Assembly: GCF_007625155.1 (NCBI RefSeq)
Contig: NZ_VMNK01000018.1
Location: 143,219 to 207,218 of the forward strand
From: Denitromonas halophila
GTDB taxonomy: Bacteria > Pseudomonadota > Gammaproteobacteria > Burkholderiales > Rhodocyclaceae
Reading direction: 5' to 3'
DNA: 64,000 bases
A program made the translations under genes and the position numbers. Position 1 is the stretch's first letter; each line of letters opens with the position of its first letter. Below, piece after piece: positions 8,106 to 15,619 of the stretch. The notes under the pieces are model-generated. The model saw only the letters and a list, made by a program, of their open reading frames with translations, was not told the origin of the DNA and searched no databases.

Positions 8106-9035
8106 TCAGCCACCCCGACGCTTTTTACGCACGGGGGCGATGGCCCCCGCCGGCTGGGTGGCGGCACTGATGGCCACAATCGCCGGATGGGTCAGCTTGC
8201 GCTCGGTGGTGATACCGTAGGTTTGTTCGGTCAGCCCCGGAATCTCGCCCACCGCCGCCACGCCGTACTGCGCCTGCACATCGGGCACCACCGCGCTCGG
8301 CGCACAAAAGAATCCTGCTCCCGCACCGCCAAAGGCCTTGAGCAGCGCGCTATCGTCAAACTCGCCCACAATTTGCGGACGCAAGCGCTCAGCCTCGAAC
8401 CACTGCATCAGCGGCACGCGCACCGCCACGTCTTCGCCAGGCAGCAAGAACGGCGCCTCGTCCAGACAGCGCGGGAAGTCGCCGGCAAATTTGGCGAGCA
8501 GCGCCGACGTCGCCATCACCGTCAACCGACTCTCACCCAGCAAGTGGCTGTAGGCGCGCACGTTGTAACGCGCCGGCATGGGTCGGTCAGCAATCACCAT
8601 GTCGAGGTGATGCACCGACAGCTCCGCCAACAGCGGCGCCAATCGCCCCTCGCGACACACCAGCCGCACCGGCGCATCCAGCGTCAGGGTCGGCGCCACC
8701 AGCCGGTAGGCCATCTGCTTGGGCACGGAGTCGGCAATACCGACCCGAAACGGCGGCGCCTGCGCAGCATGGGCATCGTGCAACACATCGAGCAACTCAT
8801 CGCCGAGCGCGAAGATCTCCTCCGCGTAACGCAGGATGCGCTGGCCCGCCTCGGTCACCACCAGGCGTCGCCCGGTACGTTGAAACAACGCCACCCCCAG
8901 CCGCTCTTCAAACGCCGTGATCTGACCGCTGATCGACTGCGGCGTCAGATGCAGCTGCTCACTGGCGCGGGCAATGCTGCCGGCCTTGGCGACCATCCAG
9001 AAGTAGCGCAAATGCTTGTAGTTGAGTGTAGCCAT
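8106..9035 (-). CDS. nhaR: LysR-family transcriptional regulator, NhaR-like
   Basis: A 309-residue LysR-type regulator. The N-terminal winged helix-turn-helix begins YKHLRYFWMVAKAGSIARAS and TPQSISGQITAFEERLG, very close to NhaR (NYNHLYYFWxVxKEGS, LTPQTITGQIxALEERL). The effector domain has the NhaR stretch GEFDDSALLKAFGGAGAGFF. NhaR activates Na+/H+ antiporter and stress genes in response to Na+. No nhaA is visible here. It is divergent from the BI-1/YccA gene across 166 bases, so it might control that gene, but no T-N11-A box stands out. The C-terminal tail is basic (RKKRRGG). Confidence 0.87.
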   Translation of the reverse strand: MATLNYKHLRYFWMVAKAGSIARASEQLHLTPQSISGQITAFEERLGVALFQRTGRRLVVTEAGQRILRYAEEIFALGDELLDVLHDAHAAQAPPFRVGIADSVPKQMAYRLVAPTLTLDAPVRLVCREGRLAPLLAELSVHHLDMVIADRPMPARYNVRAYSHLLGESRLTVMATSALLAKFAGDFPRCLDEAPFLLPGEDVAVRVPLMQWFEAERLRPQIVGEFDDSALLKAFGGAGAGFFCAPSAVVPDVQAQYGVAAVGEIPGLTEQTYGITTERKLTHPAIVAISAATQPAGAIAPVRKKRRGG

Positions 9036-9201
9036 GTCACCAACACCTCGGATTTTTCTAACAACGCATGAACTTTATTCGATTTGTTCGTACCAAACAC
9101 TACGACTACACTGCAACGCGTAGAAACGGCTTTTGAGCGAGGATTCGCTTCGGGCGACCCGCCAGCCGGCAACAAACATCAGAAACCATACGGAGCGCAC
9201 C

Positions 9202-9879
9202 ATGAACCGCACTTCCCCCTTCCCCACCGACGTCGGTCGCGGCCAGCAAAGCTCGGTTCTGGCGACCAACAAGGTCATCCGCAACACCTACATGCTGCTG
9301 TCGGTCACGCTGCTGTTCTCGGCCCTGACTGCCGGCGTGTCGATGGCGCTGGCCCTGCCGCACCCGGGCATGATCATCACCCTGGTCGGCTACTTCGGCC
9401 TGCTGTTCCTGACCACCAAACTGCGCAACAGCGCCGGCGGCATCGTCGCCGTGTTCGCGCTGACCGGCTTCATGGGCTACACCCTGGGTCCGATCATCAG
9501 CCACTACCTGAACATGCCCAACGGCACACAAACCGTCATGACCGCCATGGCCGCCACCGGCGCCATCTTCCTTGGTCTGTCGGGCTACGCACTGACCACC
9601 CGCAAGGACTTTTCCTTCATGGGCGGCTTCTTGATGGTGGGCATCCTCGTGGCCTTCCTGGCCGGCCTGGGCGCGATCTTCTTCAGCATCCCGGCCCTGT
9701 CGCTGACCGTCTCGGCCGCCTTCGTGCTGCTGATGTCCGGCCTCATCCTGTATGAGACCTCCAACATCATTCACGGCGGTGAAACCAACTACATCATGGC
9801 CACCGTCACGCTGTTCGTGTCGATCTTCAACCTCTTCACCAGCCTGTTGCACCTGCTGGGCTTCATGAACGACGACTGA
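9202..9879 (+). CDS. BI-1/YccA family inner-membrane protein
   Basis: A 225-residue membrane protein with seven hydrophobic segments after a short polar N-terminus (MNRTSPFPTDVGRGQQS). It matches the Bax-inhibitor-1/YccA family: NKVIRNTYMLLSVTLLFSA start, YETSNIIHGG near the sixth helix and a C-terminal half ending LFVSIFNLFTSLLHLLG. E. coli YccA is a substrate and modulator of the FtsH protease; other members are Ca2+ leak channels. The start at 9202 is chosen because MNRT follows GGAG and matches the family; the frame stays open upstream. It is followed at once by a terminator-like hairpin, so it is probably monocistronic. Confidence 0.92.
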   Translation: MNRTSPFPTDVGRGQQSSVLATNKVIRNTYMLLSVTLLFSALTAGVSMALALPHPGMIITLVGYFGLLFLTTKLRNSAGGIVAVFALTGFMGYTLGPIISHYLNMPNGTQTVMTAMAATGAIFLGLSGYALTTRKDFSFMGGFLMVGILVAFLAGLGAIFFSIPALSLTVSAAFVLLMSGLILYETSNIIHGGETNYIMATVTLFVSIFNLFTSLLHLLGFMNDD

Positions 9880-9883
9880 GGCC

Positions 9884-9904
9884 AGCCCCACCACCGGGGC
9901 TTTC
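9884..9904 (+). terminator. Weak rho-independent terminator after the BI-1 gene
   Basis: AGCCCC (9884-9889) pairs with GGGGCT (9896-9901) across a 6-nt loop and is followed by TT and then CGC, so the U-tract is short. It lies 5 bases after the stop codon. Confidence 0.5.
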
Positions 9905-9911
9905 GCATCAA

Positions 9912-9946
9912 GCACATCGGGCAGCGCACTGCGCTGCCCGATGTGC
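9912..9946. repeat. Perfect 17-bp palindrome with single-base centre
   Basis: The bases 9912-9928 (GCACATCGGGCAGCGCA) are the exact reverse complement of 9930-9946 about the C at 9929. There is no U-tract on either side, so it is not a standard terminator. It precedes the DUF2946/TonB operon by about 110 bases. Confidence 0.85.
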
Positions 9947-9974
9947 GTTCACCACAGGTCGCTGCATTACCACA

Positions 9975-9994
9975 GCGCTGCGACACGTCGTCGC
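9975..9994. promoter_or_regulatory. Dyad element TGCGAC-N5-GTCGCA upstream of the first TonB operon
   Basis: The stretch 9975-9994 matches 18 of 20 bases with 15484-15503 upstream of the second TonB locus. Its core, TGCGAC (9979-9984) and GTCGCA (9990-9995), is a perfect inverted repeat with a 5-nt spacer. It lies 64 bases before the DUF2946-like start. Shared position ahead of two TonB loci suggests an operator, but a repeat-element origin is possible. Confidence 0.35.
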
Positions 9995-10058
9995 AATCGC
10001 CTATTTTGCAAGCAGGTTTTGCGCTTCACCTAAGCCGCAAGTGGTAGATTTCGCGGCC

Positions 10059-10442
10059 ATGAACTTCGCTATCCGCTGCGCTTGCTGGATCCGCTGGGTG
10101 CTCTGCCTGGCGGTATTGAGCAATGGCTTGATAAGCAGCCTGATGCCCCACTCAGGCATGGGCACGTCAGCAGCCATGTTCATCGAAATCTGTACCGACC
10201 GCGGCATCGTCCAGGTCGCCGCGGACACCCCGGCCGACGCCCCCAGCGAAGCGCCGACACCGCACACCTCCTGCCCCTTCTGCCTGCACTCGACACAGTC
10301 GGACATTGCGCCGGGACCTCTCCCCTGGCTGGCGGCCATAGACACACAGGTGATGAGCCAAGCGCTTCCGCGCCAAACGCATCGCGACACATCGTCCTAC
10401 CAGGCGCGCCATCCAGTGCGCGCTCCGCCGGTCATATCCTGA
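10059..10442 (+). CDS. DUF2946-like small exported protein
   Basis: A 127-residue protein starting at MNFAIRC. It has an N-terminal hydrophobic segment (CWIRWVLCLAVLSNGLISSLMP), then a periplasmic part with an ICTDRGI strand and the cysteine pair CPFCLHS, the layout of DUF2946 proteins that often precede TonB-dependent metal receptors. The C-terminal third is hydrophilic. A GTG six codons upstream (10041) is an alternative start. It lies 184 bases before the TonB receptor and is on the same strand as the rest of the locus. Role in metal binding or sensing is inferred from the family's context only. Confidence 0.72.
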   Translation: MNFAIRCACWIRWVLCLAVLSNGLISSLMPHSGMGTSAAMFIEICTDRGIVQVAADTPADAPSEAPTPHTSCPFCLHSTQSDIAPGPLPWLAAIDTQVMSQALPRQTHRDTSSYQARHPVRAPPVIS

Positions 10443-10626
10443 TTTTTCGGTGCTGACAGCCCGGGCCCGGTACGCGAAACACACCGCGAACTGGTAATAC
10501 AGACTCGCCCCAACGGCTTCCCGCACCGCCTAAACCCGCACCACAGCCACATTTCGCCGCCCCATGGTCAGCAACACGCCATGCGGATACGCACGCCATT
10601 TCACATCTGAAAAGACGAGGTTTTCC

Positions 10627-12729
10627 ATGCATCATCCCTTCCGCCTTAACACGCTGGCAGCCGCCATAGCCCTGATGTCTCCCGGGGTCTGGGCCGACAA
10701 CACGTCAAACGCGCCCATGATGGACGAGGTCAGCGTCACCGCAACCCGTGAGGAGCGCCCGACCGCAGACGTCCCTCAATCGATCGCCGTGGTCGGCAAA
10801 GCCACGCTCGAACAAAAGAAGATGTTCAACATCAAAGAGGCACTGCAGGAAGTCCCAGGCGTGTTGATCGACAGCAAAAACGGGGGCTTTGATGCGCGGT
10901 TGATCATCCGTGGTGCGGGCCTCAAGGCCCCCTACGGCATCCGCGAAATCATGGTGCTGCGTGACGGTGTGCCGATGACCGACCCCGACAGCTTTACCCG
11001 TCTGGACTTCATCGACACGCAGGACATCGAGCGCATCGAGATCGCCAAGGGGCCGGGCAACCTGTTCGCTGCGGGGAGCGCTGGCGGTGCAATCCAGATC
11101 ATCTCCAAGTCCGTCTTCGACACCGGGGGCAACTCGGCGCGCATCGGCCTGGGCAACATGGGCACCCAGAACTACCACCTGCGGCATGGTGTGGTGGGCG
11201 AGAAACATGCCTTCGCCGTCACCGCCACGCACCGCACGATGGAAAACGACTGGCGCGCCTGGAACGAGTTCGACACCACCCAGGTGTCGCTCAAGCATGG
11301 CTGGATGCTCAATGATCAGGATGTGCTGGAGAGCGAGCTGTCCTACGCAGAGGCCAACATGCAGCTCCCCGGCGGCATGGACGCCACCCAATTCAAAAGC
11401 TTCCGCGATACTGGCCGCCAAACCGGCACCTCCAGCGCCTGGGAGCACTCGGGACGGTATTCGAAAGTCTGGTTCTTCAACAGCCGCCTGGAGATCGAGC
11501 GCGGTGATGTCACGTTCAAGCCGCGCTTCTACTACAACACCTGGTATCACAACCACCCCGTCACCGGCATCATCAACGAGACCGCCGAATGGGTCTCCAA
11601 CATCGGTACCGACCTGGAAATGAACTGGCGCCACACCGGCGGCACGCTGGTCGGCGGCCTGACCGTGCGCAAGGAAAACATCCCCGATTCCCGCAAATAC
11701 GAGTATCGCGATGTACGCACCTCCGGCACCGGGCGCATCCTCGCGACACTATCGGACGCAAAGGGCGATCTGGCCGAAATCGACAAAGGCAGCAGTCTGC
11801 TGACCGCCCTGTATGCCCAGGAATCCTGGCGACCGGCCAAAGACTGGATTGTCGACGTCGGCTTACGCTATGACGTGATTCATATCGAAGAGACTGCCAA
11901 CGAGCTCCGGAGCTATAACTACAGCACCGGAAAATACGTCACCGGCAGCGGTATCCAGAAGACCGACAAGACCTTCCGGCTGCCCGCGCCTAAGCTCGCC
12001 ATCAGCTACAAACTCACGCCGCAGCTGACCGCCTTCGGCGTGATTGCCCAAGCGGGACAGATACCCTCAACAGGTGAGATATCCAGCAACCCGGATCTCC
12101 AGGCACCGGTGTCGCGCAACATCGAGTTCGGCCTGAAGGGGCGTAGCCAGGACTGGCAGTTTGATGCCAGCGTCTACTTCACCAAAGTGAAAGACGAGAT
12201 CGTTCAGATCAACACCGGTGGCACCACGGAATATGCCAACGCCGGCAAGACCGACAAGAAGGGTGCAGAGTTGTCCGCTAGCGTGCAGCTCGGCCATGGC
12301 TTCGAGTTTGGCGGCCACTACGCCTACTCGGACTACACCTACGACAGCTTCAGCGAGCCTGTGCGGGTCGGAATGACGACCACCAACCAGGACCGAGCCG
12401 GCAACCAGCTGCCCTTTGTTCCGAAGCAGCAGTACGGCACCTTCATCGGCTGGAAGTCGCCCACCGGTTGGCGCGCCCGCCTGGCCGCCAACAGCTGGGG
12501 CGAGTATTACCTCGACAACGCAAATTCGGAAAAATACAGCGGCTGGAACTGGGTCATGAACCTGTCGGTGGGCTACGAAAAGGGCCAGCACGCCCTCATG
12601 CTCAACCTCGACAACCTGACCGATCGCCGCTACGCGGCAGAGGTCAAGAAAGACACCAGCGGCGTGATCACCTATACGGCGGCCGCCCCGCGTCAGGTCA
12701 TGCTGACCTACCGCTACGCGTTCAAGTAA
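10627..12729 (+). CDS. TonB-dependent outer-membrane receptor
   Basis: A 700-residue receptor. Start at MHHPF gives a signal peptide ending VWA-DN. A TonB-box-like MDEVSVTATRE follows, then the plug domain (VPQSIAVVGKATLEQKKMFN, PGVLID, RGAGLKAPYGIREIMVLRDGVP, ERIEIAKGPGNLFAAGSAGGAIQI) and a 22-strand barrel ending in a terminal aromatic-rich strand (QVMLTYRYAFK). It actively imports a bound ligand using TonB-ExbBD energy. The plug resembles siderophore/metal receptors such as FecA/FhuA types; the ligand is unknown. The genes downstream (DUF4198-like, polyferredoxin, DsbD-like) follow with 11 nt or less spacing or overlap, so this is the main gene of an operon. No Fur box is evident. Confidence 0.93.
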   Translation: MHHPFRLNTLAAAIALMSPGVWADNTSNAPMMDEVSVTATREERPTADVPQSIAVVGKATLEQKKMFNIKEALQEVPGVLIDSKNGGFDARLIIRGAGLKAPYGIREIMVLRDGVPMTDPDSFTRLDFIDTQDIERIEIAKGPGNLFAAGSAGGAIQIISKSVFDTGGNSARIGLGNMGTQNYHLRHGVVGEKHAFAVTATHRTMENDWRAWNEFDTTQVSLKHGWMLNDQDVLESELSYAEANMQLPGGMDATQFKSFRDTGRQTGTSSAWEHSGRYSKVWFFNSRLEIERGDVTFKPRFYYNTWYHNHPVTGIINETAEWVSNIGTDLEMNWRHTGGTLVGGLTVRKENIPDSRKYEYRDVRTSGTGRILATLSDAKGDLAEIDKGSSLLTALYAQESWRPAKDWIVDVGLRYDVIHIEETANELRSYNYSTGKYVTGSGIQKTDKTFRLPAPKLAISYKLTPQLTAFGVIAQAGQIPSTGEISSNPDLQAPVSRNIEFGLKGRSQDWQFDASVYFTKVKDEIVQINTGGTTEYANAGKTDKKGAELSASVQLGHGFEFGGHYAYSDYTYDSFSEPVRVGMTTTNQDRAGNQLPFVPKQQYGTFIGWKSPTGWRARLAANSWGEYYLDNANSEKYSGWNWVMNLSVGYEKGQHALMLNLDNLTDRRYAAEVKKDTSGVITYTAAAPRQVMLTYRYAFK

Positions 12730-12740
12730 GGAGACGCCCC

Positions 12741-13577
12741 ATGAAACGCTCGCTCTGCGCGCTGCTCCTGGGGTGTGCCAGCCTTGGCACCGCACAGGCG
12801 CAACACACGCACGCCGCCCCTCTGGCCCCCGAGGCCGCGCCCACCCCCTGGAGTCGCGCCCCCCTGCTGCTCGCCGCTCGCGGCGGCGGCCGGGGGGCGG
12901 CAAGCATTGTCGTCCAGAACATCAGCAGCCAGGCTGTCACGGTCTTCGCCCCCGGGGGAGATCCCGCGCGCCTCAAGCTTGACTACCCCGCCGCCGCGGG
13001 GCGTACCGCTATCCAGCCCTCCGGCGCCACCATGGGCAACTACCACTGGGTCCAGGCGCGCGAGGAACGCGACACCACGGTGCGCGTGGCCTCCACCGTG
13101 TGGTACTTCAACAATCCCGGCGACGCGCCCACCCAACTGCTCACGCAGCCCAAGAGCGAACTGGAGATCGTCCCCACACCATTGCCGCGCGAACACGGCC
13201 ACTATCGCGAGAGCGAGCGCTGGCGCTTTCTCGTGCGCTGGCAAGGCAAGCCGCTCGCCGACCACCCCGTCACGATGGAAACGGAGTTCGGGAGCCGGTC
13301 AACGCTCTTCACCAATGCACACGGCGTCGCGACCATCATTTTTCCACGTGATTTCGATCCTGAAAAAGCGCAGGCCGCCCACGATCGTCCCAAAGCCGGC
13401 TTCGTGCTGAGCACGACGCATCACGCGGCCAACCGCCAGTTCATGACCGCTTTCAATCACACCTACTCACCCGAACCCGAGCGTAGCCGGAGCCTCGCTT
13501 GGGGCGCGGCGTTCAGCACCCTCGGCGCGCTCATCGCCTTCCCGCTACTGCGTCGCAAGGAGGCCACTCATGGCTAA
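12741..13577 (+). CDS. DUF4198-like periplasmic protein with C-terminal membrane anchor
   Basis: A 278-residue protein. Residues 1-20 form a signal peptide (MKRSLCALLLGCASLGTAQA). The mature part is beta-rich (ISSQAVTVFAPGGDPARLKLDYP, then RWRFLVRWQGKPLADHPVTME and TNAHGVATIIFPRDF), like DUF4198 proteins associated with nickel/cobalt uptake and with TonB loci. After an HHAANRQFMTAFNHTY segment rich in His comes one transmembrane helix (LAWGAAFSTLGALIAFPLL) and a basic tail. The start is 11 bases after the receptor stop with AAGGAGACG as ribosome site. It overlaps the next gene by 8 nt. Family assignment is moderate; substrate handling in the periplasm is inferred. Confidence 0.7.
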   Translation: MKRSLCALLLGCASLGTAQAQHTHAAPLAPEAAPTPWSRAPLLLAARGGGRGAASIVVQNISSQAVTVFAPGGDPARLKLDYPAAAGRTAIQPSGATMGNYHWVQAREERDTTVRVASTVWYFNNPGDAPTQLLTQPKSELEIVPTPLPREHGHYRESERWRFLVRWQGKPLADHPVTMETEFGSRSTLFTNAHGVATIIFPRDFDPEKAQAAHDRPKAGFVLSTTHHAANRQFMTAFNHTYSPEPERSRSLAWGAAFSTLGALIAFPLLRRKEATHG

Positions 13578-14628
13578 GGCACTCAACTCGTTGTTTCCGA
13601 CGCTCTCGCGTGTCCGGCTAACGGTGCAACTGATCATGCTTTTCGTCACCGTCTGGGGCGCCAGCATCGTCGGCCACTACTCAGCCGAGAAGATCTCCGA
13701 CGCCCTCCCCGCGCTGTCCTGTGCCTACGACATGGACAACGGTGGCTACTGCGTGCTGATCCCCTTGCAGCACCAGATGCACCACCGTGTCGGCGAGGCC
13801 CTGGTCAAGGCGCAAGAAGTCGGCCTCAAGATCCTGCTGCCGCTGGTCATGACGATGCTGACCTTCCTCGCCTTTTTCTTCGTGCTGGGCAAGGCCTTCT
13901 GCGGCTGGGTCTGCCCACTGGGTACTTTGCAAGAAATCGTGCAGCGTGTCGGACGGCGCTTTGGCGTGGCACAGCACACACTGGGGCCCCAATCGGTAGG
14001 CAAGGTCCGTCCGGTCAAGTGGCTGATTTTGATCGGTCTGGTGTTCACCTTGCCGCTGCTGACCGGCATGGGCATCACACCGCACGCCTTTGGCAATCCT
14101 TACTGCGACATTTGCCCCTCGCGGATCGCCACAACCTTGCTGACCGGCGGCACCGAACAGTTCGCGCTCAACGCCGAAAGCGGCTGGCACTTTGCCATCG
14201 GCGCCTTCGCCAACACGCTGTTCGGTTTCGTACTCATCGGCGCACTGGCCATACGTCAGCCCTTCTGCCGCATCTGCCCCATGCTGGCCATGAACGCGGC
14301 CTTCCGTTTCGTGTCGCTCGCGCGCCTGACCAAGCGTGCCCACGACAAGTGCGACAAATGCGGTATCTGCGCCAAAGCCTGCCCGATGGACATCCACGAG
14401 ATCCACACCGAGCACGGTCGCAAGGCCTATCACGACGACTGCACCCTGTGCGGCCGCTGCGTCGAGTTCTGCCCGGACGACGATATCATCGCGCTCAAGC
14501 TTGGCCCCATCCCGCTGTTCCGGTCGTCACGCGAGTATTACAAAACGCGGGTCAAGGGCGAATCGCCCGAAGGCGACGTCAAGCCGATCAAGCTTGTCCG
14601 CAAGCCCGCCCCGGACGCCTCGGCATGA
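13570..14628 (+). CDS. NapH/CcoG-like membrane 4Fe-4S polyferredoxin
   Basis: A 352-residue integral membrane protein with about four or five helices. The Cys motifs are CGWVCPLGT and CDICPS in the membrane part, CRICPML, and two classical ferredoxin motifs near the C-terminus (CDKCGICAKACP and CTLCGRCVEFCP) that should hold two cytoplasmic [4Fe-4S] clusters. This is the NapH/MauN/CcoG/NosR-like family, which moves electrons between the quinol pool or cytoplasm and periplasmic partners; CcoG is reported to reduce Cu(II). In this operon, between TonB receptor and DsbD-like genes, a metal-reducing role is a reasonable inference. It overlaps its neighbours by 8 and 4 nt. Confidence 0.85.
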   Translation: MAKALNSLFPTLSRVRLTVQLIMLFVTVWGASIVGHYSAEKISDALPALSCAYDMDNGGYCVLIPLQHQMHHRVGEALVKAQEVGLKILLPLVMTMLTFLAFFFVLGKAFCGWVCPLGTLQEIVQRVGRRFGVAQHTLGPQSVGKVRPVKWLILIGLVFTLPLLTGMGITPHAFGNPYCDICPSRIATTLLTGGTEQFALNAESGWHFAIGAFANTLFGFVLIGALAIRQPFCRICPMLAMNAAFRFVSLARLTKRAHDKCDKCGICAKACPMDIHEIHTEHGRKAYHDDCTLCGRCVEFCPDDDIIALKLGPIPLFRSSREYYKTRVKGESPEGDVKPIKLVRKPAPDASA

Positions 14629-15344
14629 ACCCGCCGGAGCTGGCCGCGCTCTTCGCCCCGGACGGCCAGGTCGGCCTGCTCGGCGCCTTGCTGCTTGGAC
14701 TGTCGATGGGGCTGACCGCCTGCACCATCACCTGCCTGCCCTTCATGGGCAGCTGGGTGCTGGGGCGCGCAGGTGGGCGCGGTGAGGCGCTGCGCCACAC
14801 CGGCGCCTTTCTGATCGGCCGCATGCTCGCCTACGCCGCACTGGGCGCGCTCGCCGGCCAGCTCGGTAGCGTGCTGGTCGAGATCCTCAAGAGCGACCTG
14901 GGCAACAAGGCCATCGGCCTGGCCAGTACGTTTGCCGGCCTGTGGCTGCTCGCCCCAATGCTGAAGGCGAAAACACCTGCCGCGGCATCCCGGCCAGTGG
15001 TGTTCCACCGCAAAGGCACAGCACCACAGCGCGGCTGCGGTACCGCACGCAGCGGGGCCGCATTGCCGCCCCTCTTGCTCGGCGCAGCCCTCAGCCTCAC
15101 CCCCTGCGCCCCACTCGGCTGGCTACTCGGCGTCAGCGCCATGACGGGCAGCGCCACGGCCGGGCTGAGCCAGGGCTTGGCGTTCGGTCTGGGTGCCGCC
15201 GTCACACCGCTGCTGCTTGTCGTGCCGCTGTTCGGCAGCCTCGGCCAACGCCTCACCGATGAGCGTGACTGGCTCACCTTCTGGCTGCGGCTGGCCGCCG
15301 GGGGCGTGCTCATCTTCCTCGGCGCACGACGCTTTTTCGCATGA
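14625..15344 (+). CDS. DsbD/CcdA or TauE/SafE-like membrane protein
   Basis: A 239-residue polytopic membrane protein with six predicted helices in two halves. Each half has a Cys/Pro motif: LTACTITCLPFMGSW in the first and LTPCAPLGWLLG in the second, the layout of the DsbD transmembrane/CcdA family and of annotated sulfite exporter (UreH-like) proteins. Such proteins pass reducing equivalents across the membrane or move metals. The start overlaps the polyferredoxin stop (ATGA, 4 nt), so the two are translated together. It is the last gene of the first TonB operon. Which of the related families it belongs to is uncertain. Confidence 0.75.
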   Translation: MNPPELAALFAPDGQVGLLGALLLGLSMGLTACTITCLPFMGSWVLGRAGGRGEALRHTGAFLIGRMLAYAALGALAGQLGSVLVEILKSDLGNKAIGLASTFAGLWLLAPMLKAKTPAAASRPVVFHRKGTAPQRGCGTARSGAALPPLLLGAALSLTPCAPLGWLLGVSAMTGSATAGLSQGLAFGLGAAVTPLLLVVPLFGSLGQRLTDERDWLTFWLRLAAGGVLIFLGARRFFA

Positions 15345-15448
15345 AGACACCGCTGCGTCGAGCAGAGCGTTGGCCCCGTCCGCTCCACCAGGAGCAACCG
15401 ACATCCCGAAAGCGCTCCGCCGCGCTGCGCGGAGCTTCCAACATCCAT

Positions 15449-15463
15449 ATCGGGCTGACCGAT
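15449..15463. repeat. Short hairpin ATCGG-N5-CCGAT upstream of second TonB locus
   Basis: ATCGG (15449-15453) and CCGAT (15459-15463) form a 5-bp stem. The sequence ATCGGGC...CCGATGT echoes the larger palindrome at 9912-9946, and as there it is followed 25-33 bases later by the GCGCTGCGACA...TCGTCGC element. Confidence 0.4.
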
Positions 15464-15483
15464 GTCCTGTTGGCGCACGCACG

Positions 15484-15503
15484 GCGCTGCGACAGATCGT
15501 CGC
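15484..15503. promoter_or_regulatory. Dyad element shared with 9975-9994
   Basis: GCGCTGCGACAGATCGTCGC differs at two positions from the element before the first TonB operon. The core CGAC-N5-GTCG is symmetric. It lies 116 bases before the receptor start. Function unproven. Confidence 0.35.
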
Positions 15504-15525
15504 GACAGCGGGTTTTCGGGGAATA

Positions 15526-15576
15526 GATTCATACAATAAGTATCTTTATTTTTATTTGATGCATTCTTAATGTATC
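15526..15576. promoter_or_regulatory. Tandem 19-bp AT-rich dyads, likely promoter/operator of the second TonB cassette
   Basis: Two 19-mers, GATTCATACAATAAGTATC (15526-15544) and GATGCATTCTTAATGTATC (15558-15576), agree at 13 of 19 bases, each start GAT and end GTATC, and are imperfect palindromes. Their centres are 32 bases apart, three helical turns. This is the most AT-rich stretch of the neighbourhood and lies 44-94 bases before the receptor start. The pattern does not fit the Fur consensus well. Confidence 0.45.
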
Positions 15577-15619
15577 TTAAAAACCACCTTCCCCGGCCCA
15601 CCGTCAAGGACTCTCGAAG

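Noticed and set aside
10443..10626. Possible riboswitch in the leader of the first TonB receptor
   Set aside because: I looked for cobalamin-type conserved blocks and found none.
15193..15570. A 125-codon frame across the end of the DsbD-like gene and the following gap
   Set aside because: It mostly overlaps a real gene in another frame, and its end lies in the AT-rich promoter region.
15558..15576. Fur box before the second TonB receptor
   Set aside because: The best 19-mer matches the Fur consensus at only about 7 positions; kept only as an unknown dyad.
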